From Euzebya rosea (GTDB taxonomy: Bacteria; Actinomycetota; Nitriliruptoria; Euzebyales; Euzebyaceae): a stretch of 64,000 nucleotides of DNA. Position 1 is the stretch's first letter, and every line of letters starts with the position of its first letter. A program made the position numbers and the translations under genes. Where the stretch lies: positions 154,088-218,087 of the forward strand of contig NZ_PGDQ01000010.1 in NCBI RefSeq assembly GCF_003073135.1, written 5' to 3'. This document shows, piece after piece, positions 17,550 to 27,022 of the stretch. The notes below the pieces were generated by a model, which made no database searches, was not told the origin of the DNA, and saw nothing but the letters and a program-made list of their open reading frames with translations.

Positions 17550-18651
17550 CGGCATCCTGCATCGTGCCCGCTACGGCACGCCGTATCTCCTCCGCGACCA
17601 TTCCGACCTGGTCCGACTCCACCCCTGGTCGATCCACCGGGTCGCGGGATGGGCCCTGCTGGCGATCGTGATCCTCACCCTCCCTTTGGTCGCGTCCTCC
17701 TTCTTCGTCAACGTGGCGAACTTCGTCCTCATCGCCGCGATCGGCGCCCTGGGCCTGCAGGTCGTCACGGGAATGGCCGGCCAGCTCAGCCTGGGTCACG
17801 CCGCGTTCCTCGCCACGGGGGCCTTCCTGGCCGCCGGACTCCATCTGCACCTCTCGGTCCCGTTCTGGCTGGCCTTGCCTGCGGCGGGACTTGCCGGGGC
17901 GGCGCTGGGTCTCGTCTCCGGCCTGCCGGCGTTGCGTCTGCGGGGCCTCTACCTCGGGATCACCACACTCGCCGTCCAGTCGGTCGTCCTGACCGTCGCG
18001 CTTCGTTACCAGACCTACCTGCAGGACTCGCGCGGGACGGGTGCGGACCTCACCGTCCCCGCACCAACCCTGGGTCCCCTCCTGATGGACGACGCGGTCG
18101 CCTGGTACCCGTTCCTGATCGTATGCACGACCATCGCGGTGGTCTGGACGTCCAACACCAGGCGGTCTGTCCTCGGGAGGGCCTGGGTTGCCGTCCGAGA
18201 GGGCGAGGTCGCCGCGGAGGCTCTCGGTGTGCCGGTCCGAGGAGCCAAGGTGCTCGCATTCGTGATCAGCGGCGCCATCGGCGCGATCGCCGGAGCGATC
18301 AGCGCGTACTACTTCCGCAGCGTGAGCGTCGAGGACTTCGACCTGGTCGTCAGCGTGGAGTACCTGGCCATGATCATCATCGGTGGCTTGGGGACAGTCC
18401 AGGGTGCTGTCCTCGGCGCCGCCTTCGTGACGGCCACCCCCTTCGTCGTGGGCGAACTGGTGCTTCGACTGGGGCTGCAGCCCACACTAGGCCGACACCT
18501 GCGGAGCATCGAGCTCGGCGTGTTCGCGGTTGTCACCGTGGCGTTCCTGCTGTTCGAGCCCCGGGGCCTCAGTGGAACCTGGCGGCGGTTCAGGGCGTAC
18601 TTCGAGCGCTGGCCGTACGGGTTCGTGGACGTGCAGAGGAGCCAGCGGTGA
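17542..18651 (+). CDS. livM: Liv-type permease LivM, set 1
   Basis: 369 residues, about nine transmembrane stretches. GLQVVTGMAGQLSLGHAAFLATGAF is the LivM signature region (quoted in part: GMAGQLSLGHAAF), and EVAAEALGVPVRGAKVLAFV is the loop that contacts the ATPases. The C-terminal tail FERWPYGFVDVQ is typical of LivM proteins found beside acyl-CoA ligases. It overlaps livH by 8 nt and the following ATPase by 4 nt (GTGA). Confidence 0.9.
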   Translation: MSDGILHRARYGTPYLLRDHSDLVRLHPWSIHRVAGWALLAIVILTLPLVASSFFVNVANFVLIAAIGALGLQVVTGMAGQLSLGHAAFLATGAFLAAGLHLHLSVPFWLALPAAGLAGAALGLVSGLPALRLRGLYLGITTLAVQSVVLTVALRYQTYLQDSRGTGADLTVPAPTLGPLLMDDAVAWYPFLIVCTTIAVVWTSNTRRSVLGRAWVAVREGEVAAEALGVPVRGAKVLAFVISGAIGAIAGAISAYYFRSVSVEDFDLVVSVEYLAMIIIGGLGTVQGAVLGAAFVTATPFVVGELVLRLGLQPTLGRHLRSIELGVFAVVTVAFLLFEPRGLSGTWRRFRAYFERWPYGFVDVQRSQR

Positions 18652-19463
18652 ACGGAGCGACCCCCGCATCGGCAAGCGGGACTCCCATCCTTGAGCTGGA
18701 ACAGGTCGAGGTGGTCTACAACAGGCTCGCCACCGCGATCACCGGCGTGACCGTGGAGGTGACGGCTGGTGGCATCACCGCGGTCCTCGGCACCAACGGC
18801 GCCGGCAAGACCACGACGCTGAAGGCGATCTCGGGCTTCCTCTCCGCCGACAACGCCGACATCGTCGACGGCCGCATCCTCCTCAACGGTGACGACATCA
18901 CCGGAATGGCGCCGCATCGGGTGGCCCGCGAGGGGATCGCCCTTGTACCGGAGCGCGACAAGGTCTTCGACACCCTCACAGTGCTTGACAACCTCAGGGC
19001 ATCTGCCCGCGTGCCCGACGGGGTGGAGGATGCGTTCGAGGCCTTCCCCCGACTGAAGGCGGTGGAACAGAACCTCGCCGGGTACCTCAGCGGCGGGGAG
19101 AAGCAGATGCTCGCCATGGCCATGGCGTTGTCCACGGGACCAAGTCTGCTGCTGGTTGACGAGCTGTCGTTGGGGCTCGCACCGATGATCGTCAGCACGT
19201 TGCTGCACGACCTTCGGCGAGTGCAACGGTCGAGGGGCATCTCGGTGCTTCTGGTCGAGCAGAACGCCCTTGCCGCCCTCGAGGTCGCGGACTACGGCTA
19301 TGTGATCGAGGACGGGAGGATCGTCTTCGACGGAACCCCGAGCCAACTCCTGGATCACGGCGACATCAAGGAGTTCTACCTGGGCACCGGAAGCGCGGAC
19401 GTCGCCCGTCGTTCCTATCGGGACGTCCGACAATATCGACGCAAGCGGAGGTGGTGGGGTTGA
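18648..19463 (+). CDS. livF: Liv-type ABC ATPase LivF 1
   Basis: 271 residues from a GTG that overlaps livM. Walker A GTNGAGKTT, signature LSGGEKQ, and VDELSLGLAP in place of the usual DEPS. The ELSLGLAP phrase and the EQNALAAL block are LivF features. It ends in an unusual basic and aromatic tail, YRDVRQYRRKRRWWG, after the family's usual end at KEFYLG; the 20.3-kb paralogue has a matching tail. Confidence 0.9.
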   Translation: MNGATPASASGTPILELEQVEVVYNRLATAITGVTVEVTAGGITAVLGTNGAGKTTTLKAISGFLSADNADIVDGRILLNGDDITGMAPHRVAREGIALVPERDKVFDTLTVLDNLRASARVPDGVEDAFEAFPRLKAVEQNLAGYLSGGEKQMLAMAMALSTGPSLLLVDELSLGLAPMIVSTLLHDLRRVQRSRGISVLLVEQNALAALEVADYGYVIEDGRIVFDGTPSQLLDHGDIKEFYLGTGSADVARRSYRDVRQYRRKRRWWG

Positions 19464-20284
19464 CCAATCCCATGCTCGAGATCGACCAGGTGACCATCAG
19501 GTTCGGGGCCATCGAGGCAGTAGCGGACGCCACCTTCTCCCTCGGGGACGACGAGTTGCTGGCGCTGATCGGCCCGAACGGCGCAGGCAAGACGGCCTTG
19601 CTCAACAGCGTGTGCGGCATCTACGTGCCGGCCGCCGGCGACGTCCGTGTGAACGGACGCTCAACGGTCGGCTCGGCCCCGGTCGAGATCGCATCCTCGG
19701 GCATCGGCAGGGCGTTCCAGCACGGGGAGTTGTTCAAGGGCCTGACCGTCACCGAGAACCTGCTTGTGGGTCGGACGCCCAAGCTGTGGAGATCCGCGGC
19801 GTGGGCAGGGGTGCGTCTGGGCCCGTACCTGCGGCGAGAGGTTGAGGCAGTCGCCCGCGTGGAGGAGGTCATGGACTTCTTCGAGATCAGCCGGCACCGC
19901 ACCACACCAGTCGAGGACCTCCCGTTCGGACTGCAGAAGCTGGTTGGCGTCGCGAGGGCTCTGTGCGGTGATCCCAAGGTGCTGCTGCTCGACGAGCCAT
20001 CGTCCGGTCTGACCCGCCAGGAGAAGGAGGACTTCTCGCGATTCCTGCTCCGCATCAGGCACGACCTGGGCCTTCCGGTCCTGTGGATCGAGCACGACAT
20101 GCAGATGGTCATGGACCTCGCCGACCGGATCGTCGTCCTGGACTACGGACGGATCATCGCCGACGGGCCCCCGGACCAGGTCGCGTCCAACCCGGCAGTG
20201 ATCGATGCCTACCTTGGCCGACCGATGACCACCTCCGATGCCCCTGCGGCGGCCTCCGTCCGGACTGGGTCGGTGCAACGTTGA
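19460..20284 (+). CDS. livG: Liv-type ABC ATPase LivG 1
   Basis: 274 residues. The start is taken as TTG 19460, which overlaps the previous stop (TTGA) and has GGAGGT 7-8 nt upstream; a GTG at 19451 is the alternative. Walker A GPNGAGKTA, AFQHGELFKGLTVTENLLVG, the relaxed signature LPFGLQK and DEPSSGLTRQE place it with LivG. It powers the set-1 permease with LivF1. Confidence 0.88.
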   Translation: MTNPMLEIDQVTIRFGAIEAVADATFSLGDDELLALIGPNGAGKTALLNSVCGIYVPAAGDVRVNGRSTVGSAPVEIASSGIGRAFQHGELFKGLTVTENLLVGRTPKLWRSAAWAGVRLGPYLRREVEAVARVEEVMDFFEISRHRTTPVEDLPFGLQKLVGVARALCGDPKVLLLDEPSSGLTRQEKEDFSRFLLRIRHDLGLPVLWIEHDMQMVMDLADRIVVLDYGRIIADGPPDQVASNPAVIDAYLGRPMTTSDAPAAASVRTGSVQR

Positions 20285-21081
20285 GCCTCCTCCACGTCAA
20301 CAACCTCAAGGTGACCTACAACGACGTCGTGCTCGTCCTGCGGGGTCTCTCCTTCCAGGTCCCGGAGGGGTCGGTGGTTGCACTTCTTGGCAGCAACGGG
20401 GCTGGAAAGACCACCACGCTGAAGGCGCTCACCGGCCTGCTGCGCTACGAGGACGGCGAGGTCGAGGATGGGCAGATGGACTTCGGTGGTGAACCCCTCC
20501 GCGGGCTTCCGCCAGAGCGGATAGTGGATCTGGGACTGTCGCTGGTTCCGCAAGGCAGACGGGTCTTCGAGGACCTGTCGGTCGAGGAGAACCTGCGGAT
20601 CGGCGGCTTCCGACGCCCCGATCAGTCCGAGGTTCGCGGGGAGTGCGAGCTGTTCCTCGGTCAGTTCCCGCGACTCCGTCAGAAACGTCACCAGCCAGCC
20701 GGACTGCTCTCCGGCGGGGAGCAGCAGATGCTCGTGCTTGGTCGGGCCCTCCTGGCACGTCCGAAGTTGCTGTTGCTTGACGAACCCTCCTTGGGGCTCG
20801 CCCCGCTCCACGTCGCCGAGGCCTTCCGCACGCTGCGTCACATCAATCGCGACCTCGGCACCACGATCTTGGTGGTCGAGCAGAACGCCGGCTCCGCCCT
20901 GGCGATCGCGGAGTACTGCTATGTGATGGAGAACGGACGCATCGTCATCGACGGCACCAGCGAGGAGCTACTTGCCAACGAGGACGTGCAGGAGTTCTAC
21001 CTCGGGATGAGTGATCTCGACCAACGACGACGGTACGACGCCGTCAAGGCCTACCGCAGACGAAAGAGGTGGCTCTCATGA
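20281..21081 (+). CDS. livF: Liv-type ABC ATPase LivF 2
   Basis: 266 residues from a TTG overlapping the previous stop by 4 nt. Walker A GSNGAGKTTT, signature LSGGEQQ, DEPSLGLAP and EQNAGSALAIAE are LivF features. The tail YDAVKAYRRRKRWLS resembles that of the first LivF. A second LivF/LivG pair implies a second transporter, completed by livH and livM at 23.8-25.7 kb. Confidence 0.88.
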   Translation: MSLLHVNNLKVTYNDVVLVLRGLSFQVPEGSVVALLGSNGAGKTTTLKALTGLLRYEDGEVEDGQMDFGGEPLRGLPPERIVDLGLSLVPQGRRVFEDLSVEENLRIGGFRRPDQSEVRGECELFLGQFPRLRQKRHQPAGLLSGGEQQMLVLGRALLARPKLLLLDEPSLGLAPLHVAEAFRTLRHINRDLGTTILVVEQNAGSALAIAEYCYVMENGRIVIDGTSEELLANEDVQEFYLGMSDLDQRRRYDAVKAYRRRKRWLS

Positions 21082-21902
21082 CCGTTGGACTCAAGGTCCG
21101 TGACCTGACCCTCCACTTGGGTGGGGTGACGGCGCTGAGCAACGTCGACCTGACCGTGCACCCGAGCACCGTGCACGCGCTGATCGGCCCGAACGGTGCC
21201 GGGAAGACCAGCTTCTTCAACTGCATATCGGGCTTCTATCGACCCACACCCACCTCCTCGGTCGTGCTGGGGGAGGACGAGCTCCTTGGCCGGCGGCCCG
21301 ACCAGGTGGCCCAGCTCGGCGTCGCCCGGGTCTTTCAGAACGTCGAGCTGTTCGGACGGGCGACGACCTTGCAGAACATGATGATGGGACGTCATCGGCT
21401 CATGCGCTCCACGCTGTTGAGCGATGCCCTCTGGCTGCGTCGTACGCGACGTGAGGAGACGGATCACCGGGCACGTGTGGAGGAGCTCATCGAGTTCCTG
21501 GAGATGGAGGACGTTCGCGATGTCGCGACCTATGACCTGCCCTACGGGATGCAGAAGCGTGTGGAGCTCGGGCGTGCGCTCGCGATGGAACCGCGCCTGT
21601 TGCTGTTGGACGAACCAGTGGCGGGCATGAACACCGAGGAGAAGGAGGACGTGGCGCGCTTCGTGCTCGACATCAAGCGGCTGCTGAACGTGACGATGAT
21701 ACTCATCGACCATGACATGCACTTCGTGATGGACCTCGCCGATCATGTTTCCGTCCTGGAGTTCGGCACGCTCATCGCTGATGGGACTCCTGGCCAGGTG
21801 CAAGGCGACGAGCGGGTGATCGAGGCCTACCTTGGCGGGGCTGAAGGCCTGGACCTGTCCATCGATGGGCAGGACAGCTGGGTTGGGGCGCTACGACGAT
21901 GA
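21078..21902 (+). CDS. livG: Liv-type ABC ATPase LivG 2
   Basis: 274 residues from ATG 21078, overlapping the LivF2 stop (ATGA), with AGAGGTGG upstream. Walker A GPNGAGKTS, VARVFQNVELF, relaxed signature LPYGMQKRVE, DEPVAGMNTEEKED and IDHDMHFVMDLADHV are LivG features. It overlaps the following ligase gene by 4 nt, so transporter and ligase are translationally coupled. Confidence 0.9.
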   Translation: MTVGLKVRDLTLHLGGVTALSNVDLTVHPSTVHALIGPNGAGKTSFFNCISGFYRPTPTSSVVLGEDELLGRRPDQVAQLGVARVFQNVELFGRATTLQNMMMGRHRLMRSTLLSDALWLRRTRREETDHRARVEELIEFLEMEDVRDVATYDLPYGMQKRVELGRALAMEPRLLLLDEPVAGMNTEEKEDVARFVLDIKRLLNVTMILIDHDMHFVMDLADHVSVLEFGTLIADGTPGQVQGDERVIEAYLGGAEGLDLSIDGQDSWVGALRR

Positions 21903-23758
21903 ACGCGATTAGTCCACTCACCGTCCGCACACGCACCATTGACCGCGCCGACATCGGTGAACACGACACCTTCCCGAAGTTGCTGCGCCGCAACGCCCGG
22001 GACCGAGGGGAGCAGGTGGCTCTGCGTTGGAAGGAGCTCGGGGTATGGCGAGAAGCCACCTGGGAGCAGTACCACCAGCGAGTTCGTGACGTCGCCTTCG
22101 GGTTGATCGGACTGGGGGCGACACCGGGTTCGGACAGTATCGCGATCCTGGCCGACAACTGCGTCGAGTGGGTGCTGGCGGATCTCGGCGCGCAGTCCAT
22201 CGGGGTGGTCTCCGTAGGCGTCTACCCGACCAACACGGCCCCGCAGGTCGAGTACATCGTGCAGCACGCTGGCTGTTCGGTGGCGGTGGTCTATGACCAG
22301 GAACAGCTGGACAAGCTCCTCGAGAGCGACCTTCCCGGCCTCCGCGCCATCGTTGTGGTCGAGGAGAAGGGCCTGGCGCGGTACGAGGACTCCCGGATCT
22401 ACACCTTCGAGGACCTCGAGTCCTTGGGGCACAAGCATCCTGACAACGACCCTGAGCAGTTCGACCGGTTCGTGGATGACACCACCACCGACGACGTCGG
22501 CATCATCGTCTACACCTCCGGCACCACCGGCCAGCCGAAGGGTGCGATGATCTCCCATCGCAACGTCCTGGCGATGGCCGACGGATGGTTGCAGCTGACA
22601 CCCTTCCGGGAGGACGACACCGTGGTGTCTTACCTCCCGCTGTGCCACATCCTCGAACGCTGCATGTCGGTGTTCCTCCCGCTGTTGGTGGGTTCCACCG
22701 TGCACTTCGGGGAGGGAGTGCACACCATCAGCAAGGACCTTCGCGAGATCGCTCCCACCGTCTTCGTCGGGGTGCCGCGCATCTGGGAGAAGATGCATGC
22801 CACCCACGAGGTGTCGATCAGCGAGAGCAGCCGCATGAACCGTGCGATGTTCCGCAGGGGGATGGCGATCGCCGAAGCCGTCCAGCGTCGTCGGGAGCAG
22901 GGCCAGTCCCTACCGCTGGGCCTCCGCGTCGGATACTGGCTGGCTAGGGTGCTGGTGCTGGACGCGGTGGTGGATCAGCTGGGCCTTCGTCGCAGCAGGT
23001 TCCTGATGTGTGGCGCGGCACCGGTGGCCCCGGAGATCCTCCGCTTCTTCGATGCGCTCGGCCTGCCGGTCCGTGAGGCCTACGGACAGACCGAGTGCGC
23101 CGGACTCGCGACCATCCACTCAGGCGATCAGCGGCGGTACGGAACGGTCGGGCACCTGTCCCCGGCGGTCCAGGTCCGACTGGCCGACGACGGCGAGATA
23201 CTCCTACGCGGTGACTCGGTCTTCCGCGGTTACCACCGCAACGACGAGGCCACCGCCAGAACCGTCGTGGACGGGTGGTTGCACACCGGTGATGTCGGGA
23301 CCATGGACGGCGACTGCCTCCGCATCACTGACCGGAAGAAGGACATCATCATCACCGCCGGGGGGAAGAACGTCTCGCCCCAGGAGGTGGAGAACCACCT
23401 CAAGCTGAGCCCGTATGTCAAGGAGGCGGTCGTCATCGGCGATCGGCGCAAGTATCTCGTCGCGCTCGTGCAGATCGACTACGAGAACACCGGCTTGTGG
23501 GCCGAGCGGGAAGGGATCGGGTACACCAACTACAAGGACTTGGCCACCACGCCCGAGGTCGCGGACATGGTCACCCAGGAGGTGCGGCGCCTGTCCGACC
23601 AGCTGGCCAGGGTGGAGCAGGTCAAGAAGGTGTCGATCCTCACCAAGGAGCTCGACGAAGACGATGACGAGCTGACGGCGACCCAGAAGGTTCGCCGAAG
23701 GGTGATCGAGGAGCGATACCACGAGCTCATCGAGTCCCTCTACACCGAGGTGCCCTAG
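21899..23758 (+). CDS. long-chain-type acyl-CoA synthetase (FAA1-like), second copy
   Basis: 619 residues, similar in layout to the 13.4-kb ligase: TSGTTGQPKG at 206-215, REAYGQTECAG, GWLHTGDVGTMDG and DRKKDIIITAGGKNVSPQ. It starts inside the LivG2 stop and ends 1 nt before livH2. Its position between ATPase and permease genes implies activation of what that transporter brings in. Aromatic, terpenoid or fatty acids are all possible substrates. Confidence 0.88.
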   Translation: MNAISPLTVRTRTIDRADIGEHDTFPKLLRRNARDRGEQVALRWKELGVWREATWEQYHQRVRDVAFGLIGLGATPGSDSIAILADNCVEWVLADLGAQSIGVVSVGVYPTNTAPQVEYIVQHAGCSVAVVYDQEQLDKLLESDLPGLRAIVVVEEKGLARYEDSRIYTFEDLESLGHKHPDNDPEQFDRFVDDTTTDDVGIIVYTSGTTGQPKGAMISHRNVLAMADGWLQLTPFREDDTVVSYLPLCHILERCMSVFLPLLVGSTVHFGEGVHTISKDLREIAPTVFVGVPRIWEKMHATHEVSISESSRMNRAMFRRGMAIAEAVQRRREQGQSLPLGLRVGYWLARVLVLDAVVDQLGLRRSRFLMCGAAPVAPEILRFFDALGLPVREAYGQTECAGLATIHSGDQRRYGTVGHLSPAVQVRLADDGEILLRGDSVFRGYHRNDEATARTVVDGWLHTGDVGTMDGDCLRITDRKKDIIITAGGKNVSPQEVENHLKLSPYVKEAVVIGDRRKYLVALVQIDYENTGLWAEREGIGYTNYKDLATTPEVADMVTQEVRRLSDQLARVEQVKKVSILTKELDEDDDELTATQKVRRRVIEERYHELIESLYTEVP

Positions 23759-23759
23759 G

Positions 23760-24626
23760 ATGCGGCTCCTCCAGGTCCTCACCGACGGGCTTTCCAACGG
23801 CAGCCTCTACGCGCTCGTCGCGCTTGGGTTCGTCCTCGTCTACCGCTCCACCAAGGTGCTCAACTTCGCCCACGGCGAGTTGCTCATGGTGGGCGCCTAC
23901 TTCGCGCTTGTGCTTCTCGTGGACCTCGACCTTCCCTACCTCCTCGCGGTTCCCGCCGCGATTGCCGGTGCAGGTCTGGTCGCCTGGGTGCTGCAGCGTT
24001 GGGTGCTCCGTCGACTGCTCGACGAGGAGGTCTTCTCCGTCGTCCTCGTCACCCTTGGCCTCTCGCTGATCCTTCGGTCGGCCGTGGCCTTCGTGTTCGG
24101 TGTCCGTGAACGGGCACTCCCGGCTCCGGTGGACACCTACGTCGATGTCGGTCCGGTCAACGTCTGGAGCGTGCACCTGTTGGCGATAGGGGCGACGGTC
24201 CTCGTCTTCGCGTCCGTCGGGATGTTTTATCGGCGCAGCAGGTACGGGCTCGCGATGCGCGCCATGGCATCAGACCAGGCTGTCGCCCGCCTGATGGGTG
24301 TCAGCGCGTTCACGGTGTTCGGGCTGTCATGGCTCATCGCCGGTGGCCTTGCCGCGGTGACCGGGGTGCTTGCGGGCCACACGGTCTTTGTGAGCAACAA
24401 CCTGGGGTTTGTGGCCATCAGAGCACTGCCGGCGGCAGTGATCGGCGGTCTCGACAGCGTCCGAGGGGCCCTGCTGGGCGGTCTCCTGCTGGGCATGGTC
24501 GAACAGCTCGCGAGCTTCTATGTCGGGGGTGAGACCCGCGAGCTGGCGGCGTTCACCGCCCTACTCCTCGTCCTCGTCGTGCGGCCCTACGGGTTGTTCG
24601 GTACCCCAGAGATAAAGAGGGTGTGA
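23760..24626 (+). CDS. livH: Liv-type permease LivH, set 2
   Basis: 288 residues. VYRSTKVLNFAHGELLMVGAY near the N-terminus is the LivH signature, and RRSRYGLAMRAMASDQAVAR the cytoplasmic coupling loop. About eight membrane segments. It starts 1 nt after the ligase stop and overlaps livM2 by 4 nt (GTGA). Confidence 0.9.
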   Translation: MRLLQVLTDGLSNGSLYALVALGFVLVYRSTKVLNFAHGELLMVGAYFALVLLVDLDLPYLLAVPAAIAGAGLVAWVLQRWVLRRLLDEEVFSVVLVTLGLSLILRSAVAFVFGVRERALPAPVDTYVDVGPVNVWSVHLLAIGATVLVFASVGMFYRRSRYGLAMRAMASDQAVARLMGVSAFTVFGLSWLIAGGLAAVTGVLAGHTVFVSNNLGFVAIRALPAAVIGGLDSVRGALLGGLLLGMVEQLASFYVGGETRELAAFTALLLVLVVRPYGLFGTPEIKRV

Positions 24627-25678
24627 CCCAGTTGGCACGTTCTGGAAACTTCCACACGAGCTACCGCAGCGAACGGGCGCTGTGGCCGACCACGGGCCGC
24701 CGCGCCTGGACCACGCTCCTGGCGCTCGTGCTGGCGCTGTACCCTCTCATAGTTGGGGAGTACTTCGTCCACCTCGCCAACCAGGCACTGATCGTGGTGA
24801 TCGGCGCAGTGGGCCTGTCCCTGCTCACCGGCCAGACGGGGCTCATCTCGCTCGCCCATGCCGCCTTCATCGCGGTCGGTGGCTATGCGGTCGGCGTCGT
24901 CTCGGTCCAGACCGAGCTCTCCCTGCTCACCGGCCTCGGCGTCGCCGTCCTGTGCGCGGTCGCTCTGAGCGTCCTGGTGGGCTTGCCCTCTCTACGGCTG
25001 GACAGCCTGTACCTCGCCATCGCCACGATGGCCTTCCACTTCGCGTTGCTGTTCACCGTGACCCGCTTCGAGCTGACCGGCGGGAACTTCGGGCTCCGGT
25101 TGGAGCAGACTCGGCTGTTGAACTGGATCATCGACACGCGTCGGGAGTTCTACGTCGTGCTTCTCGTCGTCGCAGTGGGGGCGGTGCTGATGGCCGCCAA
25201 CCTCCGCCGCTCCCGGACCGGGAGGGCGTGGGGGGCAGTGCGAGACCGCGATCTGGCCGCACAGGCGATGGGGGTCAACCTCGCCAGGCTGAAGCTCTAC
25301 GCGTTCGCGGTCAGCGGGGCGTACGGCGCGGTCGCCGGCGGACTCTCCGCGGCGTACCTCGGGACCACAGGACCTGACCACTACACCTTCGAGCTTGCGG
25401 TGCAGTACCTGGCCATCGTGATCGTGGGTGGCCTCACGTCCCTTGCCGGAACGGTGATGTCGGCGGTCCTGCTCTCGCTGATGCCCGAGTTCCTCCGGTT
25501 GGCCACAGGTTGGCTCCAGGGGCCCCTCCCTGCACTCGCGGACAACCTTCTCCTCCTGCAGTCCGGCCTGTATGGCCTTGTCCTGGTTGTGGTGCTGCTC
25601 GTCCAACCCGAGGGCCTGAACGGCATCTGGATCCGGGCCAAGCGATGGTGGTTGAACTACCCGTACAGCTACCGCTGA
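24623..25678 (+). CDS. livM: Liv-type permease LivM, set 2
   Basis: 351 residues from a GTG start. LLTGQTGLISLAHAAFIAVGG is LivM-like (core TGQTGLISLAHAAF), and AAQAMGVNLARLKLYAFA is the ATPase-contact loop. The tail RAKRWWLNYPYSYR is basic and aromatic, like that of set 1. It ends the 12.0-25.7-kb operon; the promoter for the Paa-like genes follows within 30 bp. Confidence 0.9.
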   Translation: MTQLARSGNFHTSYRSERALWPTTGRRAWTTLLALVLALYPLIVGEYFVHLANQALIVVIGAVGLSLLTGQTGLISLAHAAFIAVGGYAVGVVSVQTELSLLTGLGVAVLCAVALSVLVGLPSLRLDSLYLAIATMAFHFALLFTVTRFELTGGNFGLRLEQTRLLNWIIDTRREFYVVLLVVAVGAVLMAANLRRSRTGRAWGAVRDRDLAAQAMGVNLARLKLYAFAVSGAYGAVAGGLSAAYLGTTGPDHYTFELAVQYLAIVIVGGLTSLAGTVMSAVLLSLMPEFLRLATGWLQGPLPALADNLLLLQSGLYGLVLVVVLLVQPEGLNGIWIRAKRWWLNYPYSYR

Positions 25679-25703
25679 GGCATCTGGGGGGACCTCGCCG
25701 GGC

Positions 25704-25756
25704 TTGACGCAACGGAGACCCGCGCGCTACTATTCTCGATAGATCAATCAATCGGC
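25704..25756 (+). promoter_or_regulatory. promoter with TetR-type operator C, paa-like operon
   Basis: TTGACG (25704-25709) and TACTAT (25728-25733) are spaced by 18 bp. Directly downstream, across the expected transcription start, lies CGATAGATCAATCAATCGGC (25737-25756), the reverse complement of the shared operator form CGATTGATTGATCTATCG. An AGGGAGGA ribosome site precedes the ATG at 25791. Confidence 0.7.
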
Positions 25757-25790
25757 ATCGTGAGATCCGTCGACGAAAGGGAGGACTGCG

Positions 25791-26708
25791 ATGGCCAGTT
25801 CAACTGAGGCCATGGAAGACGGCCGGCTTGCCGTCAAGTACGAGTTGTGGGACGACATGACCGACCAGTACCGGAGGTACGCGGCCAGGATCGCCGCGTT
25901 CCAGACGTTGGCGGAGGTTGTGGGGGTGTTGCCCTTCAGCGAGTGGGTCGACCGCGTTCCCACGTTCCACCGCAAGCAGATGCTGGTCGCCAAGATCCAG
26001 GACGAGGTCGGCCACGGCCACGTCATGGCCCGGGTTGCGGAGGATCTGGGGCTGTCACGAGAACAGGTGATCGAGGACTTCCTCGACGGCAAGACCAAGC
26101 TGCTGTCGATCTTCCACTACGGGTTCGACGCGTGGGAGGAGATCGGCCCGGCCGCGCTGCTCATGAACTCCGCGGCCATCGTGCAGTTCCAGTCATTGGA
26201 GCAGGGGACCTACCTTCCCTACGCACGGGCGCTTCGAAAGATCGAGAAGGAGGAGTCCTTCCACTACCACCACGCCCTCGACCTCACCCACGAGGTCCTC
26301 ACCACAGGCACGCCGGAACAGCGGGCCATCGTGCAGGATGCCTTCGAGGTGTGGTTGCCCCGGATGCTGGCCTACTTCGGGCCTCCAGACTCCGACACCG
26401 TCGTTGACAACACGATGTACAAGCTCGGGTTGAAGGTCGACAGCAACGACACCCTGCGTCAGCGATGGCTGGCGAAGATCATCCCGGTCTTCGAGCAGCT
26501 CGGCGTCGAGGTGCCGCATGATCTGGTTCATCTGGATGAGGACCGGGGCGAATGGGTCTATGCCACCCCGGACTGGGCGGAGACCAACGCCATGATCCAG
26601 CAGGGTGGACCGAGGGCAGCGGACTGGGAGGCCATGTTGCGCGACTCCTTCAGCCGTAACGCCCCGTACAAGCAGGCGGCGCTCAACGCCGATCTCGTCG
26701 CGGTCTGA
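25791..26708 (+). CDS. paaA: PaaA-like ring 1,2-epoxidase, catalytic subunit
   Basis: 305 residues, close to the length of phenylacetyl-CoA epoxygenase PaaA. It has the ferritin-like di-iron motifs: Glu72 and His75 in KIQDEVGHGH, and the second pair in EKEESFHYHH (about 152-161). The iron centre activates O2 to epoxidise the ring of an aryl-acetyl-CoA-type substrate. It is first in a paaABCD-like operon under operator C. The substrate may differ from phenylacetyl-CoA. Confidence 0.87.
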   Translation: MASSTEAMEDGRLAVKYELWDDMTDQYRRYAARIAAFQTLAEVVGVLPFSEWVDRVPTFHRKQMLVAKIQDEVGHGHVMARVAEDLGLSREQVIEDFLDGKTKLLSIFHYGFDAWEEIGPAALLMNSAAIVQFQSLEQGTYLPYARALRKIEKEESFHYHHALDLTHEVLTTGTPEQRAIVQDAFEVWLPRMLAYFGPPDSDTVVDNTMYKLGLKVDSNDTLRQRWLAKIIPVFEQLGVEVPHDLVHLDEDRGEWVYATPDWAETNAMIQQGGPRAADWEAMLRDSFSRNAPYKQAALNADLVAV

Positions 26709-27022
26709 TGGTGACCGGCCACGTCATCGATGATGGCGCCTACGAGGTCTTCGGGCAGTTCGGAGCTGGCCGTGAGATCACCTACCTCGGCAGCGTGCGA
26801 GGGCGGGATGCCGAGCTGGCCTGGCATGCGGCCAAGGAGGTCTACACCCGGCGCGAGCGTGCCAGCCTGCTCTGGGTCGTTCCCCGCACCGCCATCACCA
26901 GCGGGGGAGCTGATCGCCTGGTGACGCTGCTGTCCTCGACTCGGATGCCCTTCCGCACACCAGCCTATCCGGGTCGCAACCGTCGAAACCGTGTGGCGGT
27001 CTCGTCCGAGGAGTCGGCGTGA
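26708..27022 (+). CDS. paaB: PaaB-like epoxidase subunit
   Basis: 104 residues. YEVFGQFGAGREITYLGSVR and AKEVYTRRERASLLWVV match PaaB, the small bridging subunit that joins PaaAC heterodimers. The ATG shares one base with the paaA stop (TGATG). The C-terminal 15 residues are basic and not part of the family core. Confidence 0.85.
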   Translation: MVTGHVIDDGAYEVFGQFGAGREITYLGSVRGRDAELAWHAAKEVYTRRERASLLWVVPRTAITSGGADRLVTLLSSTRMPFRTPAYPGRNRRNRVAVSSEESA

